Positions 1 to 8,923 are shown, numbered from the stretch's first letter. The stretch is 54,918 bases of DNA from an uncultured Candidatus Marinamargulisbacteria bacterium (GCA_903910705.1 CAIWAN010000073.1:1-54918); one strand, 5' to 3'. Numbers and translations are program-made. The notes: generated by a model not told the origin, from the letters alone.

Positions 1-1181
<1,181 letters not shown>

Positions 1182-1264
1182 TTACAAAAATAAAATTTCA
1201 AAAAAATCTAAAAGGGTCTACTATTCAATTTTCAATTTCCGTTGCCGTGTTTGGCAGCTTGGGA

Positions 1265-1293
1265 ATTATATCCAACCCCCCCAATAGTGTCAA
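1265..1293 (-). promoter_or_regulatory. rRNA promoter, perfect sigma-70 consensus
   Basis: On the minus strand TTGACA (1288-1293), a 17-nt spacer containing seven consecutive G, and TATAAT (1265-1270) match the full sigma-70 consensus. The predicted transcription start near 1258 gives a leader of about 75 nt before the 16S gene. The -35 box overlaps the stop codon of ispE, so rRNA may also receive read-through from the ispE operon. Confidence 0.9.
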
Positions 1294-2141
1294 CAACTAT
1301 ATTCTACGTCTTTTAAACGGGATACGCCGAGCGACATTCCACGTACAACCCATGTGCTGTAACGCTTATCATTAAGTTGCTTTTCGGCCTGCTCACATTG
1401 ATCCTTTGTCTTGAATATGCCAAAGACGGCCGAGCCTGAACCTGACATAAGGGCCTCCGTCGCGCCCAAATCCAAGAGTCTCGACTTCAAACGGGCGATC
1501 TCGGGATAAAGCGGAAAGATGATCTGCTCAAACGCATTATAGGGACGATGGGGATCTTTGGCCGGTTCTTCAGAGCGCCCCCCTCTTACATCAAAGGCAT
1601 CCCATAATCGATAGGCCTCGGCCGAACTAACGGCAATATGCGGACTAACGATCAAAAAATGCCTGTGAGGGCTTTGATACGACCGAAGCACATCACCAAC
1701 GCCACGAACCCTCTGCGTGCCGCCTCGATAGCAGAACGCGACATCTGAGCCGATAGAGAGCAGCAAGGGCCGAAGCCATTTTGGGGACGGTTTGATGTGA
1801 TTCTGCGTCAAAAGGTAATGAACCGTCGCTGCCGCATTTCCGCTACCTCCGGCCAGACCGGCGCCCATGGGGATCTTTTTGTTCAGTGTCACACGAAAAC
1901 CCTGTCGGATTTGAGGAAAGACCCGCTGGGTCAGTCGAAACGCTTTTTCGATGATGTTGTTGCTTTGGAGGTCGACGTTATCACAAACAATCTCGACTCT
2001 ATTCTCAAGAAGCGGCTCGAAAGTGAGTTCGTCATAGAGCGATACGGACTGCATGACCATGTCTAGCGTGTGGAGAGGCCCGTCAATGCCGGTGATATCA
2101 AGGAAGAGATTGAGTTTGGCATAGGAACGGTAGCGGATCAA
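1290..2141 (-). CDS. ispE: 4-diphosphocytidyl-2-C-methyl-D-erythritol kinase
   Basis: IspE is the GHMP kinase that phosphorylates CDP-ME in the non-mevalonate (MEP) isoprenoid pathway. The 283-aa protein has the substrate-binding SYAKLNL motif with Lys9, the ATP loop PMGAGLAGGSGNAAA (residues 91-105), a catalytic Asp near residue 133 in GSDVAF, and the late GSGSAVFG glycine motif. Its length is normal. The best start is TTG at 2141, because the family motif begins only six residues later. TTGA overlaps the stop of the upstream restriction endonuclease, so translation is probably coupled. No strong Shine-Dalgarno sequence precedes it. It is the last gene of an operon with the restriction-modification pair and lies just upstream of the 16S gene. 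Confidence 0.93.
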   Translation of the reverse strand: MIRYRSYAKLNLFLDITGIDGPLHTLDMVMQSVSLYDELTFEPLLENRVEIVCDNVDLQSNNIIEKAFRLTQRVFPQIRQGFRVTLNKKIPMGAGLAGGSGNAAATVHYLLTQNHIKPSPKWLRPLLLSIGSDVAFCYRGGTQRVRGVGDVLRSYQSPHRHFLIVSPHIAVSSAEAYRLWDAFDVRGGRSEEPAKDPHRPYNAFEQIIFPLYPEIARLKSRLLDLGATEALMSGSGSAVFGIFKTKDQCEQAEKQLNDKRYSTWVVRGMSLGVSRLKDVEYSC

Positions 2142-2923
2142 ATGATTGTCGTTGCCTTTTCATATAGATTTGGCAAACTGTTTTGTCGCATCCTGAACTT
2201 TGTGCCATGATTATGTCCCGTTCTTGCATCAAAATCAATGAGAATATTCCCTTGTTCGAGTTGATCTAGAAATTTGTTGAAACTGAATTTCTGAAGCATG
2301 ATTACACTATGATAATGATAGTGCTCTCTTTTATTGATTTTACTTACATTTGCCTTAACATAAAAACAGTTTAACAGCTTTGTTCCGGCTTTATTTGACA
2401 AATCATCAAACCCCCAGTAAGGTTGAGGATCAAGCTCGTTTAATCCGATTTTTGTTTGGACTTTCCCAAGCCAATGTTTGTGTTTTTCGGCGACCTTATT
2501 CGGATCAAATGAAATGAGCACCTTTTGTTCCTCCCGATCAACCTTGACAACGAAGCCTCTATCACTCGCTGATAAACCATGTATTGTTTGTCGAAAACTC
2601 ATTTCAGTTTCAGGATATTTCTTGCCTGCTTCCGTATGTTCCCAACCATAGTTAAGAAGAAAAACCTGAGGAACAAACTTAATGGCACGGGGCGAGGGCT
2701 CGACATGAAACAAGGTTGTTAGCGAAGTAGTGTTTTGTCGTTGAGTTTTCAGCTCCCATTCTGCTGCATTGGGAATTGGCAAATTGTTTTCTTGAATGCC
2801 GAGCAAATCCTCTAAAGTATTTCCAATTCCTCCAACATTTCCATGTCTTGCATTTTCGATCCACCCTCTCTGAGAAATAGCTATTAAAAGCTCAACAAGC
2901 GATTCTTTAGTATACGTTTTCAT
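2138..2923 (-). CDS. type II restriction endonuclease, MvaI/BcnI family
   Basis: The 261-aa protein resembles the MvaI/BcnI group of PD-(D/E)XK endonucleases, which cut CCNGG-type sites. The family N-terminus is visible: HGN-GGIGNTLEDLLGI (about residues 27-43), then ENN and the catalytic-type ELK at residues 57-59. A histidine-rich stretch (about 205-208) and DARTGHNHGTKFR near the C-terminus follow. Its ATG overlaps the stop of the methyltransferase (ATGA), and its TGA overlaps the ispE start. The type II assignment rests on the adjacent methyltransferase. Site specificity cannot be read from sequence; a CCWGG- or CCSGG-like site is a guess from the family. Confidence 0.8.
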   Translation of the reverse strand: MKTYTKESLVELLIAISQRGWIENARHGNVGGIGNTLEDLLGIQENNLPIPNAAEWELKTQRQNTTSLTTLFHVEPSPRAIKFVPQVFLLNYGWEHTEAGKKYPETEMSFRQTIHGLSASDRGFVVKVDREEQKVLISFDPNKVAEKHKHWLGKVQTKIGLNELDPQPYWGFDDLSNKAGTKLLNCFYVKANVSKINKREHYHYHSVIMLQKFSFNKFLDQLEQGNILIDFDARTGHNHGTKFRMRQNSLPNLYEKATTII

Positions 2924-3699
2924 GAGGCTTGAAATAATGTTTGTGGTGAATAGTTAAATAAAGTTGTTTTATCTTTCTTTCCGAGAAGACGCTCCTCAGC
3001 CATTTGACAATATTCGGAAGAAATTTCTATGCCCATATATTTCCGATTGTTTTTTATAGCCGCAAGAGCCGTCGTTCCGCTTCCTGAAAAGGGGTCTAAT
3101 ATGAGCTCCGACTGCGTAGATGAAATTATTCTATCAATAAGAGCTAAGGGATATGGTGCTGGATGCACATTGTTTGTTTCTTGGGTAAACTCCCAGACAT
3201 CTCCATAGGCATTGGCTTTAGGGGCTAGCTTAAATTTTGATTTTGCAATGAGATAAATTACCTCATATGTTGGCAAGAAATATCCCGGATTGAAATTGAT
3301 GCCCCCTTTTCGTTTCCAGATAATGATTTGACGCACAGGGAACCCTTCAACAATGTCTTGTCGATCTTGGAGCAAACCGTCTTGAACCCGCCACTTATGG
3401 TTGTAGAAAATAGCCCCATCCTCTTTTACTAGGCGAAGCATTTCATCTAAACACTTTCTCTGCCATTTGGTGTATTCATCGTGCGGCATATTATCATTAT
3501 GGTTCACATATCCCTTTAATAGAGCCGCATTTGACCACTTTCCACCCCGACCATCTTTCATTCCGTTACCCGTTGAGTTTTTCAGATTATACGGGGGGGA
3601 TGTTACGATTAGGTCCACCGAACCGTTCGGAATTGTCTTCATAATATCGAGACAATCTCCACAGATAATTTTATTGATGAAGTTCTCAGGAAAAGTCAT
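2920..3699 (-). CDS. DNA methyltransferase, SPPY (N4-cytosine-like) class, of the type II R-M system
   Basis: A 259-aa AdoMet-dependent DNA methyltransferase with beta-class motif order: catalytic TSPPYN at residues 33-38 comes before the AdoMet-binding DPFSGSGTT at 202-210. The Ser in SPPY is typical of N4-cytosine enzymes, which fits an MvaI/BcnI-type partner since known members often carry m4C methyltransferases. It is the first gene of the R-M/ispE operon. No Shine-Dalgarno sequence precedes the ATG. A TATGAT hexamer lies 11 nt upstream (3711-3716), so the leader would be very short. No controller (C) gene is present. Confidence 0.88.
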   Translation of the reverse strand: MTFPENFINKIICGDCLDIMKTIPNGSVDLIVTSPPYNLKNSTGNGMKDGRGGKWSNAALLKGYVNHNDNMPHDEYTKWQRKCLDEMLRLVKEDGAIFYNHKWRVQDGLLQDRQDIVEGFPVRQIIIWKRKGGINFNPGYFLPTYEVIYLIAKSKFKLAPKANAYGDVWEFTQETNNVHPAPYPLALIDRIISSTQSELILDPFSGSGTTALAAIKNNRKYMGIEISSEYCQMAEERLLGKKDKTTLFNYSPQTLFQAS

Positions 3700-3721
3700 G
3701 GTGAAATACTATCATATTTCT

Positions 3722-3756
3722 ATAAATAAAAAAGGCCACCCTTTCAGGCGGCCTTT
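3722..3756 (-). terminator. rho-independent terminator of the parvulin gene
   Basis: On the minus strand a 10-bp stem (AAAGGCCGCC with GGTGGCCTTT, one G-U pair) closes a six-base loop and is followed by TTTTATTTAT. It sits 25 nt after the stop of the peptidyl-prolyl isomerase gene and just before the methyltransferase start, so the R-M operon needs its own promoter. Confidence 0.88.
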
Positions 3757-3780
3757 CTCGTTTGTAAAACAAATCGTCAC

Positions 3781-4629
3781 TTATTTTTTAATGAGTAACT
3801 GCTCGGAATTGTCCTGAACTTTAATGCTCTTTTGAGCTTTGGTAATCAAGGTATCAAGCAGCTTCTTTTGCTCTTGCTGCGTAATGAAGTTTTTGACATC
3901 CTCTTTGACTTGATCAAAGGAAAGATCTTGCTCGCCCTTTTTATCCTCGACAAGGATGATATGGTAACCATATTGGGTCTGAACCGCCGTCTTGGTATAG
4001 GCGCCTTTGGTTAATGCAAACGCCGCCGCCTCGAAAGGTTTGACCATTTGGCCTTTGGCAAACCAACCTAAGTCACCTTTGTTCGTTTTGCTTGAGGGGT
4101 CAATCGAGTTCTCGACCGCAAGTTTGTTAAAGTCTTCACCTTTGTCGAGACGTGTGATGATCGCTTTGGCTTCATCTTCGGTCTTAACAAGGATATGAGA
4201 GGCTTTGACTTGATCTTTGGTCTTAAACTCCGAAACGTGCTCGTTGTAGTACTTTTTCGCATCGCCCTCGTTGACATTGATCTTTTTGTCGATATTGTCA
4301 CGCAAATAGACCGCCACGATGATCTGATTTTTTACTTTGTTAAGCTGATCGACAACATCTTTGTTGTTGTCATAACGTTGCGTCTTAGCATACTCAAGAA
4401 CAAGAAACTCTTTTTTGATATTATCAATTAATTGCTTTTTGCCTTCTTGGGACGAATAGAACTCCTTGTATTGAGCAGGCATCGCCTCGATCTTCTCGTC
4501 GAGCTCTTTCGCCGTTAGACTTGAACTTCCCACTCTAAGCAGGGCCTTTTCTCCACCTGGCAATCCTAATTTAAACCCACAAAACACCATAAACATTGCG
4601 ACTAATCCGATTGCTAATGCCTTTTTCAT
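3781..4629 (-). CDS. secreted parvulin-type peptidyl-prolyl cis-trans isomerase (PrsA/SurA-like)
   Basis: A 282-aa exported foldase. The N-terminus MKKALAIGLVAMFMVFCG is a signal peptide; Cys17 could be a lipidation site, but the lipobox is poor. A helical chaperone-like region (about 35-130) precedes a rotamase domain (about 143-230) with ASHILV, GDLGWF and YGYHIILV. The protein probably assists folding of envelope proteins in the periplasm, alongside Skp and BamA encoded elsewhere in the window. The start is supported by AAAGGAG 9 nt upstream. A single-gene unit with its own promoter and terminator. PrsA and SurA cannot be separated from sequence alone. Confidence 0.9.
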   Translation of the reverse strand: MKKALAIGLVAMFMVFCGFKLGLPGGEKALLRVGSSSLTAKELDEKIEAMPAQYKEFYSSQEGKKQLIDNIKKEFLVLEYAKTQRYDNNKDVVDQLNKVKNQIIVAVYLRDNIDKKINVNEGDAKKYYNEHVSEFKTKDQVKASHILVKTEDEAKAIITRLDKGEDFNKLAVENSIDPSSKTNKGDLGWFAKGQMVKPFEAAAFALTKGAYTKTAVQTQYGYHIILVEDKKGEQDLSFDQVKEDVKNFITQQEQKKLLDTLITKAQKSIKVQDNSEQLLIKK

Positions 4630-4665
4630 AACTGATAAACTCCTTTCGCCTCGATTCTGCGTACC

Positions 4666-4693
4666 AGTTTACACTATCCCATTATGCGGTCAA
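4666..4693 (-). promoter_or_regulatory. promoter of the parvulin gene
   Basis: On the minus strand TTGACC (4688-4693), a 16-nt spacer and TAAACT (4666-4671) form a reasonable sigma-70 promoter about 37 nt before the start codon, leaving a leader that contains the Shine-Dalgarno sequence. Confidence 0.5.
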
Positions 4694-4705
4694 GTCTTTA
4701 TCGCT

Positions 4706-5509
4706 TCAACGGAGCTGTTGATAGGCATCGGTGAGGGCCTTCATTTTCTGCTCGGCCAATTGTTTAAACTCTTCGCCTAAATGAGCGACTACATCGGGAT
4801 GAAATTGCTTCACAAGTCGACGATACGCGTCTTTGATCTCGTCGGGTGTAGCGTTCGAGTTAAGCCCGAGGGTTTGATAGGCATCCGTATGCGTCGTTGA
4901 TGAGGTGGTTTTGCTCGCTTTGTATCGCGCTTGGATCAACGCAAGATCGGCCTCGGCAAGCCCCCACACTTTGGCGATCTCGACGAGAACTGCTTCTTCT
5001 TCGGGATGAAAATCGAAATCACTGTGGGCAATTTGATAAAGCAGATCCATTACAACCAGCCCCAGATCGGGCGACGAAAACCGGCGAAGCTCGGCGACGA
5101 GTTCGGGGATCGGATGACGTTTTTCCATTTCACGGTGGATCAAATCCTCGACCCAGACGAGAGCAGAAGCCGAAAAGTTAAGCTGGGTGTGGCAGAAGTT
5201 TTTGAGGGTTTGAATCTCGACCGTCTCGACTTTTCCATCGGCGGCGATGACATGGACCGCCAAGCGAACGAGCAGCTCGACGAATTGATTATGGGTGGAC
5301 GATTGCGTATGCAAATATCCGCCGATGATCTGGTTTTTGGTCAGCGTCTGGAAAATAAAGAGCGCCGCAAAGGCAAAGAGGATCAAAGGGAAGAGCGCGA
5401 AAACAAGCCCGAGCATCACCGCCATGACACGGAAACCCCCGAAGAAAAGGAAAACAAGGACAACTAGCCACATCAAAGGCCGGCCAGTTCCATAGTTCGC
5501 GTAGCGCAT
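4706..5509 (-). CDS. DjlA-like membrane co-chaperone (TerB plus J domain)
   Basis: A 267-aa protein with two N-terminal hydrophobic segments (about residues 12-58), a TerB/DjlA-type helical acidic domain (about 75-185, with VIAADGKVE and IAHSDFDFHPEEE) and a C-terminal J domain (about 203-265) with the diagnostic HPD tripeptide in FHPDVV. It is expected to recruit DnaK to the inner membrane. The order TM-TerB-J matches DjlA. The start ATG has no Shine-Dalgarno sequence, but a TATAAT box lies 7 nt upstream, suggesting a leaderless message. Confidence 0.85.
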   Translation of the reverse strand: MRYANYGTGRPLMWLVVLVFLFFGGFRVMAVMLGLVFALFPLILFAFAALFIFQTLTKNQIIGGYLHTQSSTHNQFVELLVRLAVHVIAADGKVETVEIQTLKNFCHTQLNFSASALVWVEDLIHREMEKRHPIPELVAELRRFSSPDLGLVVMDLLYQIAHSDFDFHPEEEAVLVEIAKVWGLAEADLALIQARYKASKTTSSTTHTDAYQTLGLNSNATPDEIKDAYRRLVKQFHPDVVAHLGEEFKQLAEQKMKALTDAYQQLR

Positions 5510-5516
5510 GGGGGGT

Positions 5517-5522
5517 ATTATA
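5517..5522 (-). promoter_or_regulatory. -10 box placing the djlA-like transcript start at its ATG
   Basis: TATAAT on the minus strand is separated by 7 nt (ACCCCCC) from the start codon at 5509. With usual -10 to +1 spacing, transcription would begin at or next to the A of ATG. No convincing -35 box is seen. Confidence 0.55.
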
Positions 5523-5629
5523 GCGCAACGTGTGGCTGATTGGATGCGTGAATTTGATGCTGATTTGACAGATATTCACGCGAAATTGACGTTTTGGCGT
5601 GAATGGATTCGGATTCAATTCCTATGATG

Positions 5630-5635
5630 TATAAT
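5630..5635 (+). promoter_or_regulatory. -10 box of pth
   Basis: TATAAT ends 10 nt before the pth ATG (5646), giving a leader of only about 3-4 nt. There is no Shine-Dalgarno sequence. A weak -35 (TTCGGA) lies 17 nt upstream. Confidence 0.55.
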
Positions 5636-5645
5636 AACTCACATC

Positions 5646-6212
5646 ATGTCTAACCTGTTCGCCTTTATTGGGCTCGGCAATCCCGGAAAAGAGTATGAGC
5701 TAACCCGCCATAATGTGGGGTTTATGGCGATCGACCAACTGATTGCTTCAGCCGGGGGTTCGGCTCTGAAGCGCGAACGCGGCGTGGTCGAGCATGGGCG
5801 ATATAGCGTCGAGGGGACTGCCGTTGTGCTTGCAAAACCCCTTACCTATATGAACCTGTCAGGGCAGGCCATCGCTTGGGTGGCTCAGTTCTACAAGATT
5901 CCTACCGAAAATATCTTCATCCTCTACGATGATATCGCCCTACCCTTTGGTAAAGTTCGCTTGCGAAAGAACGGCTCGGCGGGGGGGCACAATGGCATGA
6001 AGTCTATCATTGGTGTGTTGGGGCAAGATTTTCCTCGATTGCGCGTTGGCATTCTGCCGGACCATCCTGTTTCGGACCTGTCGAATTATGTGCTAGGACG
6101 CTTTACCAAGGCTGAGCTAAAGGCACTTGAACCCGTTTTGGGCAATGTCCCCACCCTTATCTCGACGATCCTCTCGCAGGGGATCGACCTCGCGATGACG
6201 CGAGTGAATTAA
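5646..6212 (+). CDS. pth: peptidyl-tRNA hydrolase
   Basis: Pth recycles peptidyl-tRNA released by stalled ribosomes. The 188-aa protein has normal length and all expected motifs: GLGNPGKEY (Asn12), TRHNVGF (catalytic His22), KPLTYMNLSG (Asn70), the YDD acidic pair at 95-96 with LPFGKVRLRKNGSAGGHNGMKS, and Asn116. The ATG starts two residues before the conserved core and has no ribosome binding site; the -10 box lies just upstream. It ends 2 nt from the convergent gene at 6215. It is not in its common context next to ctc or ychF here. Confidence 0.96.
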   Translation: MSNLFAFIGLGNPGKEYELTRHNVGFMAIDQLIASAGGSALKRERGVVEHGRYSVEGTAVVLAKPLTYMNLSGQAIAWVAQFYKIPTENIFILYDDIALPFGKVRLRKNGSAGGHNGMKSIIGVLGQDFPRLRVGILPDHPVSDLSNYVLGRFTKAELKALEPVLGNVPTLISTILSQGIDLAMTRVN

Positions 6213-6214
6213 GT

Positions 6215-7207
6215 CTACCGCATCCTGACCACCACATGTTTGCGAGGGTCATAATACACACTGCCGGCGGGAAAGCCGCGCGGGTCGGTGATGATGGAGC
6301 CGATGAAGGGCTTTCGATTCCACCAGAAATGCGTGGTTACTGTTCGACCGTCGAGGGTGGCAAAGCTAAGCCGGCTCTTTTGGGGCCAGACTTGAAGGGC
6401 GTGGATAGACGGGGGCATCGGACCAAAACGCCCCCAATCGGAGAATATCCACCATTGGCCGGCGTCCTTGGCAAGAACCGCAAGATCATAGCCGGTTGCC
6501 GACCATCGGATCTCGCGCACCGCCTCGTAAGGCCCCCACGTGCGCTTTTGGGTTCGGACAAAATACCGTTGTCCTCGTCGGGTTACAAAGGCAAGGTCTC
6601 GACTATCAGGACTCCAAGCAAACAATGGCATCACCTCGGGGTAAGGGCCTTTCGTTTTACGGTCAACGAGGCGATAATCCCCTGAAGGGCCCGTCACCAC
6701 GGCGAGGACTTGGGCCCGTGCGGGATCGAGCGTCAACGACTTGACCTTTAAGTACGGCCCGACGAGATGTCGACCTTCTTTGACATACCACTTCCCCTTT
6801 TGCCTACAGGCGAACACACTGTCACCTGGCCATCGTAGCCGCGTAAAAAAGCGAATGTCGCTGAGGCTGACGACCGGTTGGGGCTTGAGCTTCGTTTGAG
6901 TCAACATGCGCTTGTCACTTGTCACGCCAAGTGAGCGAAAGGGCCCCCGTGTTTGTTTTTCTGTTTGGATAAAATAATCGCCTGAGGGGGTGGTTGTTAC
7001 CGCCATATATCCTGAACCGGTCGGATAAAGCTGGCGAAGGGTGTGCGTCGGGGCTAAGACAAAAGGAAGCGTTGTTTCGAGGGGAGTGCGAAACCGATAG
7101 GCTATCCCGAGCAGCGCCAGCAACAAAGCCACACCGAGGAAAACGGGGTGTCTATTTACCGCCAAGTGTAAATGCCCAGCTATATCGCAACTCTTCTTTA
7201 ATATCAT
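6215..7207 (-). CDS. membrane-anchored GPY-repeat protein, unknown function
   Basis: A 330-aa protein with one N-terminal hydrophobic segment (about residues 20-37) and an exported remainder. It carries at least five degenerate repeats of about 45 residues, each with a pattern like G-x-Y-x-V...K/R-x-x-GPY/F followed by a hydrophobic strand (TRGPFRSL, LVGPYLKV, TKGPYPEV, TWGPYEAV, RFGPMPPS). The spacing and the SPDSRDLAFV segment suggest a beta-propeller related to PD40/TolB repeats. I do not recognise a named family. It overlaps the upstream outer-membrane-like gene by 56 nt if ATG 7207 is used; a TTG at 7165 would reduce this to 14 nt and keep the membrane segment near the N-terminus. Confidence 0.7.
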   Translation of the reverse strand: MILKKSCDIAGHLHLAVNRHPVFLGVALLLALLGIAYRFRTPLETTLPFVLAPTHTLRQLYPTGSGYMAVTTTPSGDYFIQTEKQTRGPFRSLGVTSDKRMLTQTKLKPQPVVSLSDIRFFTRLRWPGDSVFACRQKGKWYVKEGRHLVGPYLKVKSLTLDPARAQVLAVVTGPSGDYRLVDRKTKGPYPEVMPLFAWSPDSRDLAFVTRRGQRYFVRTQKRTWGPYEAVREIRWSATGYDLAVLAKDAGQWWIFSDWGRFGPMPPSIHALQVWPQKSRLSFATLDGRTVTTHFWWNRKPFIGSIITDPRGFPAGSVYYDPRKHVVVRMR

Positions 7208-7964
7208 TGGGCATCAACACCGAGATGGAAAAATGCGTGAATTCAGGGAACTTCCCAAACCCGAACGGAAGCGAGAACCCCAAGGTAACGCCCTCTTTGG
7301 CCACGCCTGCCGATAACGTCCATTTGTTTTCCATCAGCATCGCCACGCCGGTTCGATATTGAAGCGTTTGGCCTTCTTGGCGCGTGTATTCTATCAAATG
7401 CGTCCATAACCAATTGTTCGCAGGAAGCAGCCCCAAGCCCAAAGCAAACCGAGGCGGCAAGTCGAGTCCCACTGGCAACGGATCTTGCCTGAACACATTT
7501 TCGAGCGTCAACCCTAACCATCCTTGAAACGGTTGTCGGATCGGAACCGCCACCCCCACAAGGGTCGACCATGCGTTAAGCGCATTATTTGCACTGGTCG
7601 TCATCGTCACATTTTCATAGGAAATCCCCACCTTGCCACTGCTGGGTAATTCCACCCCAAGCCCCGTCAGGGCGACCTGCCAATCTTGTCCCTGCTTGTC
7701 CTTGATATGAAGTTTTCCTGTAGCGAGATTGCCCACCGTCCAATACTGTGCCTCGTAAAGGGGATAGTCGCGATGTTGGGTATCGAGGGTTTGTTGTCCA
7801 TAGCTCCAGCCTAGATTTTGGCAGTAGGCTGGGTTTATCCAAAGCATGTCGCCGCGAAACCCAAGGATAATGTTGGAGTTTCCGATCCCCATTGAATCCA
7901 CACTTTGCCACCCAAGGCTGAGGCTCAGCAACATTAACAAGAGGGCAACTTTAGGGCGGAGCAT
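7152..7964 (-). CDS. predicted outer-membrane beta-barrel-like protein
   Basis: Starting at ATG 7964 the protein is about 270 aa. It begins with a signal peptide (MLRPKVALLLMLLSLSLGWQS) and continues with alternating polar/hydrophobic strands and many Gly/aromatic residues, for example LGWSYGQQTL, WQVALTGLGVEL and WTLSAGVAKEGVTLGFSLPFGFG. The C-terminus AFTLGGK does not end in the classic aromatic barrel signal. It resembles PorV/UPF0164-like barrels in style, but I do not recognise the family. It lies upstream of and overlaps the GPY-repeat gene, so the two are probably cotranscribed. Its 5' end faces the divergent sigma factor gene. Confidence 0.65.
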   Translation of the reverse strand: MLRPKVALLLMLLSLSLGWQSVDSMGIGNSNIILGFRGDMLWINPAYCQNLGWSYGQQTLDTQHRDYPLYEAQYWTVGNLATGKLHIKDKQGQDWQVALTGLGVELPSSGKVGISYENVTMTTSANNALNAWSTLVGVAVPIRQPFQGWLGLTLENVFRQDPLPVGLDLPPRFALGLGLLPANNWLWTHLIEYTRQEGQTLQYRTGVAMLMENKWTLSAGVAKEGVTLGFSLPFGFGKFPEFTHFSISVLMPNDIKEELRYSWAFTLGGK

Positions 7965-8021
7965 GTCGGCTATTGTAGCGGATGCTTTGATGAAAGGGAA
8001 CTTTTTGCGCGAGGTTTTTGT

Positions 8022-8027
8022 TATGAT
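8022..8027 (+). promoter_or_regulatory. -10 box of the ECF sigma gene
   Basis: TATGAT is followed by 7 nt (GGTAGAC) and ATG 8035, so the transcript probably starts at the start codon. No Shine-Dalgarno sequence and no strong -35 box are present, which would fit an alternative-sigma or activated promoter. Confidence 0.45.
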
Positions 8028-8034
8028 GGTAGAC

Positions 8035-8574
8035 ATGGCGCTTAGCAAAACGGTTATTGATGGGTTTATTCGGGGTGAACAATCGGCCCTAAAGGCTTTG
8101 TATGACGCCGTTGCGGGTCGAACCTATTCGGTCATCTACAAAATGGTGCGCGATCAAGGGCTTGCTCAGGATTTAACCCATGACACCTTTGTGCATGTGT
8201 ATGAAAAACGAAAGCAGTTTGTCCCGACCGGATCGCTTGAGGCGTGGACGATGAAAGCGGGCATTCGGTTAACGCTCAACACGTTAAAACGGGAGCGTCG
8301 TCGTCAGCATTGGGAGCAAACCTTTGTCCAAGACCTCGCTCAAACGTCGGCGCTAGAGTCGGAAGAGGAAAATGTATTGGTCAATCTTGTCGCGACCTTG
8401 CCGCTAAAGTATCGCGCACCGATCTTGTTGAAGGATATTGAAGGGGCTGACTACGAATCCATTAGTCAGGTTCTCGGTATCCCCATTGGAACGGTTCGAT
8501 CTCGATTAAGTCGAGGACGGGACATGCTTAGAAAAAAATATGAGGAGGTGCCGCATGGAAAAGCCCTTATTTGA
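8035..8574 (+). CDS. RNA polymerase ECF-type sigma factor
   Basis: A 179-aa sigma-70 family protein with region 2 (about residues 15-85: ALYDAVAGRTYSVIYKMV, DLTHDTFVHVYEKRKQF, EAWTMKAGIRLTLNTLKRERRR) and region 4 (about 118-170: LPLKYRAPILLKDIEG, YESISQVLGIPIGTVRSRLSRGRDML). It lacks regions 1 and 3, as in ECF factors. The open frame extends far upstream, but ATG 8035 is preferred because of the -10 box 7 nt before it. The anti-sigma-like gene overlaps its 3' end by 20 nt, and a Spy/CpxP-like gene follows. The three together suggest a cell-envelope or metal stress response. Confidence 0.88.
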   Translation: MALSKTVIDGFIRGEQSALKALYDAVAGRTYSVIYKMVRDQGLAQDLTHDTFVHVYEKRKQFVPTGSLEAWTMKAGIRLTLNTLKRERRRQHWEQTFVQDLAQTSALESEEENVLVNLVATLPLKYRAPILLKDIEGADYESISQVLGIPIGTVRSRLSRGRDMLRKKYEEVPHGKALI

Positions 8575-8824
8575 ACACATCCACGCCACTCGGATGGAGC
8601 CGCCCCCGTGGGTATGGGATCGCATCAAGGTGTCGGTGTCGAGTCAACGAAAAGAGTTGCCTTGGCTTCATCGACTCATTCCTGCCGCCGTGGTGGCGAG
8701 TTTATTCTTGTCGATGGGAACCTTTGAGGCTCGTCGACTATTAATCGATCATGAAACCAATCAAAGTATAGTAAAGATCTTCGCACCAAGCAGTGCTGAT
8801 CTCTTGGTAAGTTGGGACATTTAA
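8555..8824 (+). CDS. short membrane protein, probable anti-sigma factor
   Basis: An 89-aa protein: a cytoplasmic N-terminal half (MEKPLFEHIHATRMEPPPWVW), one membrane span at about residues 45-63 (LIPAAVVASLFLSMGTF) and a short outside tail. AGGAGG lies 7 nt before ATG 8555, which selects this start over the ATG at 8540. Overlap with the ECF sigma gene and the topology fit a single-pass anti-sigma factor. No zinc HxxxCxxC motif is seen, so the function is inferred from position. Confidence 0.65.
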   Translation: MEKPLFEHIHATRMEPPPWVWDRIKVSVSSQRKELPWLHRLIPAAVVASLFLSMGTFEARRLLIDHETNQSIVKIFAPSSADLLVSWDI

Positions 8825-8842
8825 TACATTAGGAAGGGAGGG

Positions 8843-8900
8843 CACTTCGACACTTCGACACTTCGACACTTCGACAGGCTCAGTGCAGGCAGGCTCAGTG
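8843..8900. repeat. tandem CACTTCGA repeats plus two CAGGCTCAGTG units
   Basis: Four perfect tandem CACTTCGA units (8843-8874) are followed by CAGGCTCAGTG (8875-8885), CAGG and CAGGCTCAGTG again (8890-8900). The composite contains CTTCGACAGGCTCAGTG, a short dispersed palindromic-repeat type seen in many bacteria. A related copy is at 32297-32322. It lies between the anti-sigma and Spy-like genes. Confidence 0.85.
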
Positions 8901-8923
8901 ACCACATAAAAAAGGAGAACAAC

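Noticed and set aside
5289-5618. ORF on the minus strand across the djlA-like/pth gap
   Set aside because: It overlaps the djlA-like gene in another frame, contains the divergent promoters, and shows no domain.
7846-8034. Long N-terminal extension of the sigma factor
   Set aside because: It overlaps the divergent outer-membrane gene and precedes the -10 box; sigma region 2 needs no extra sequence.
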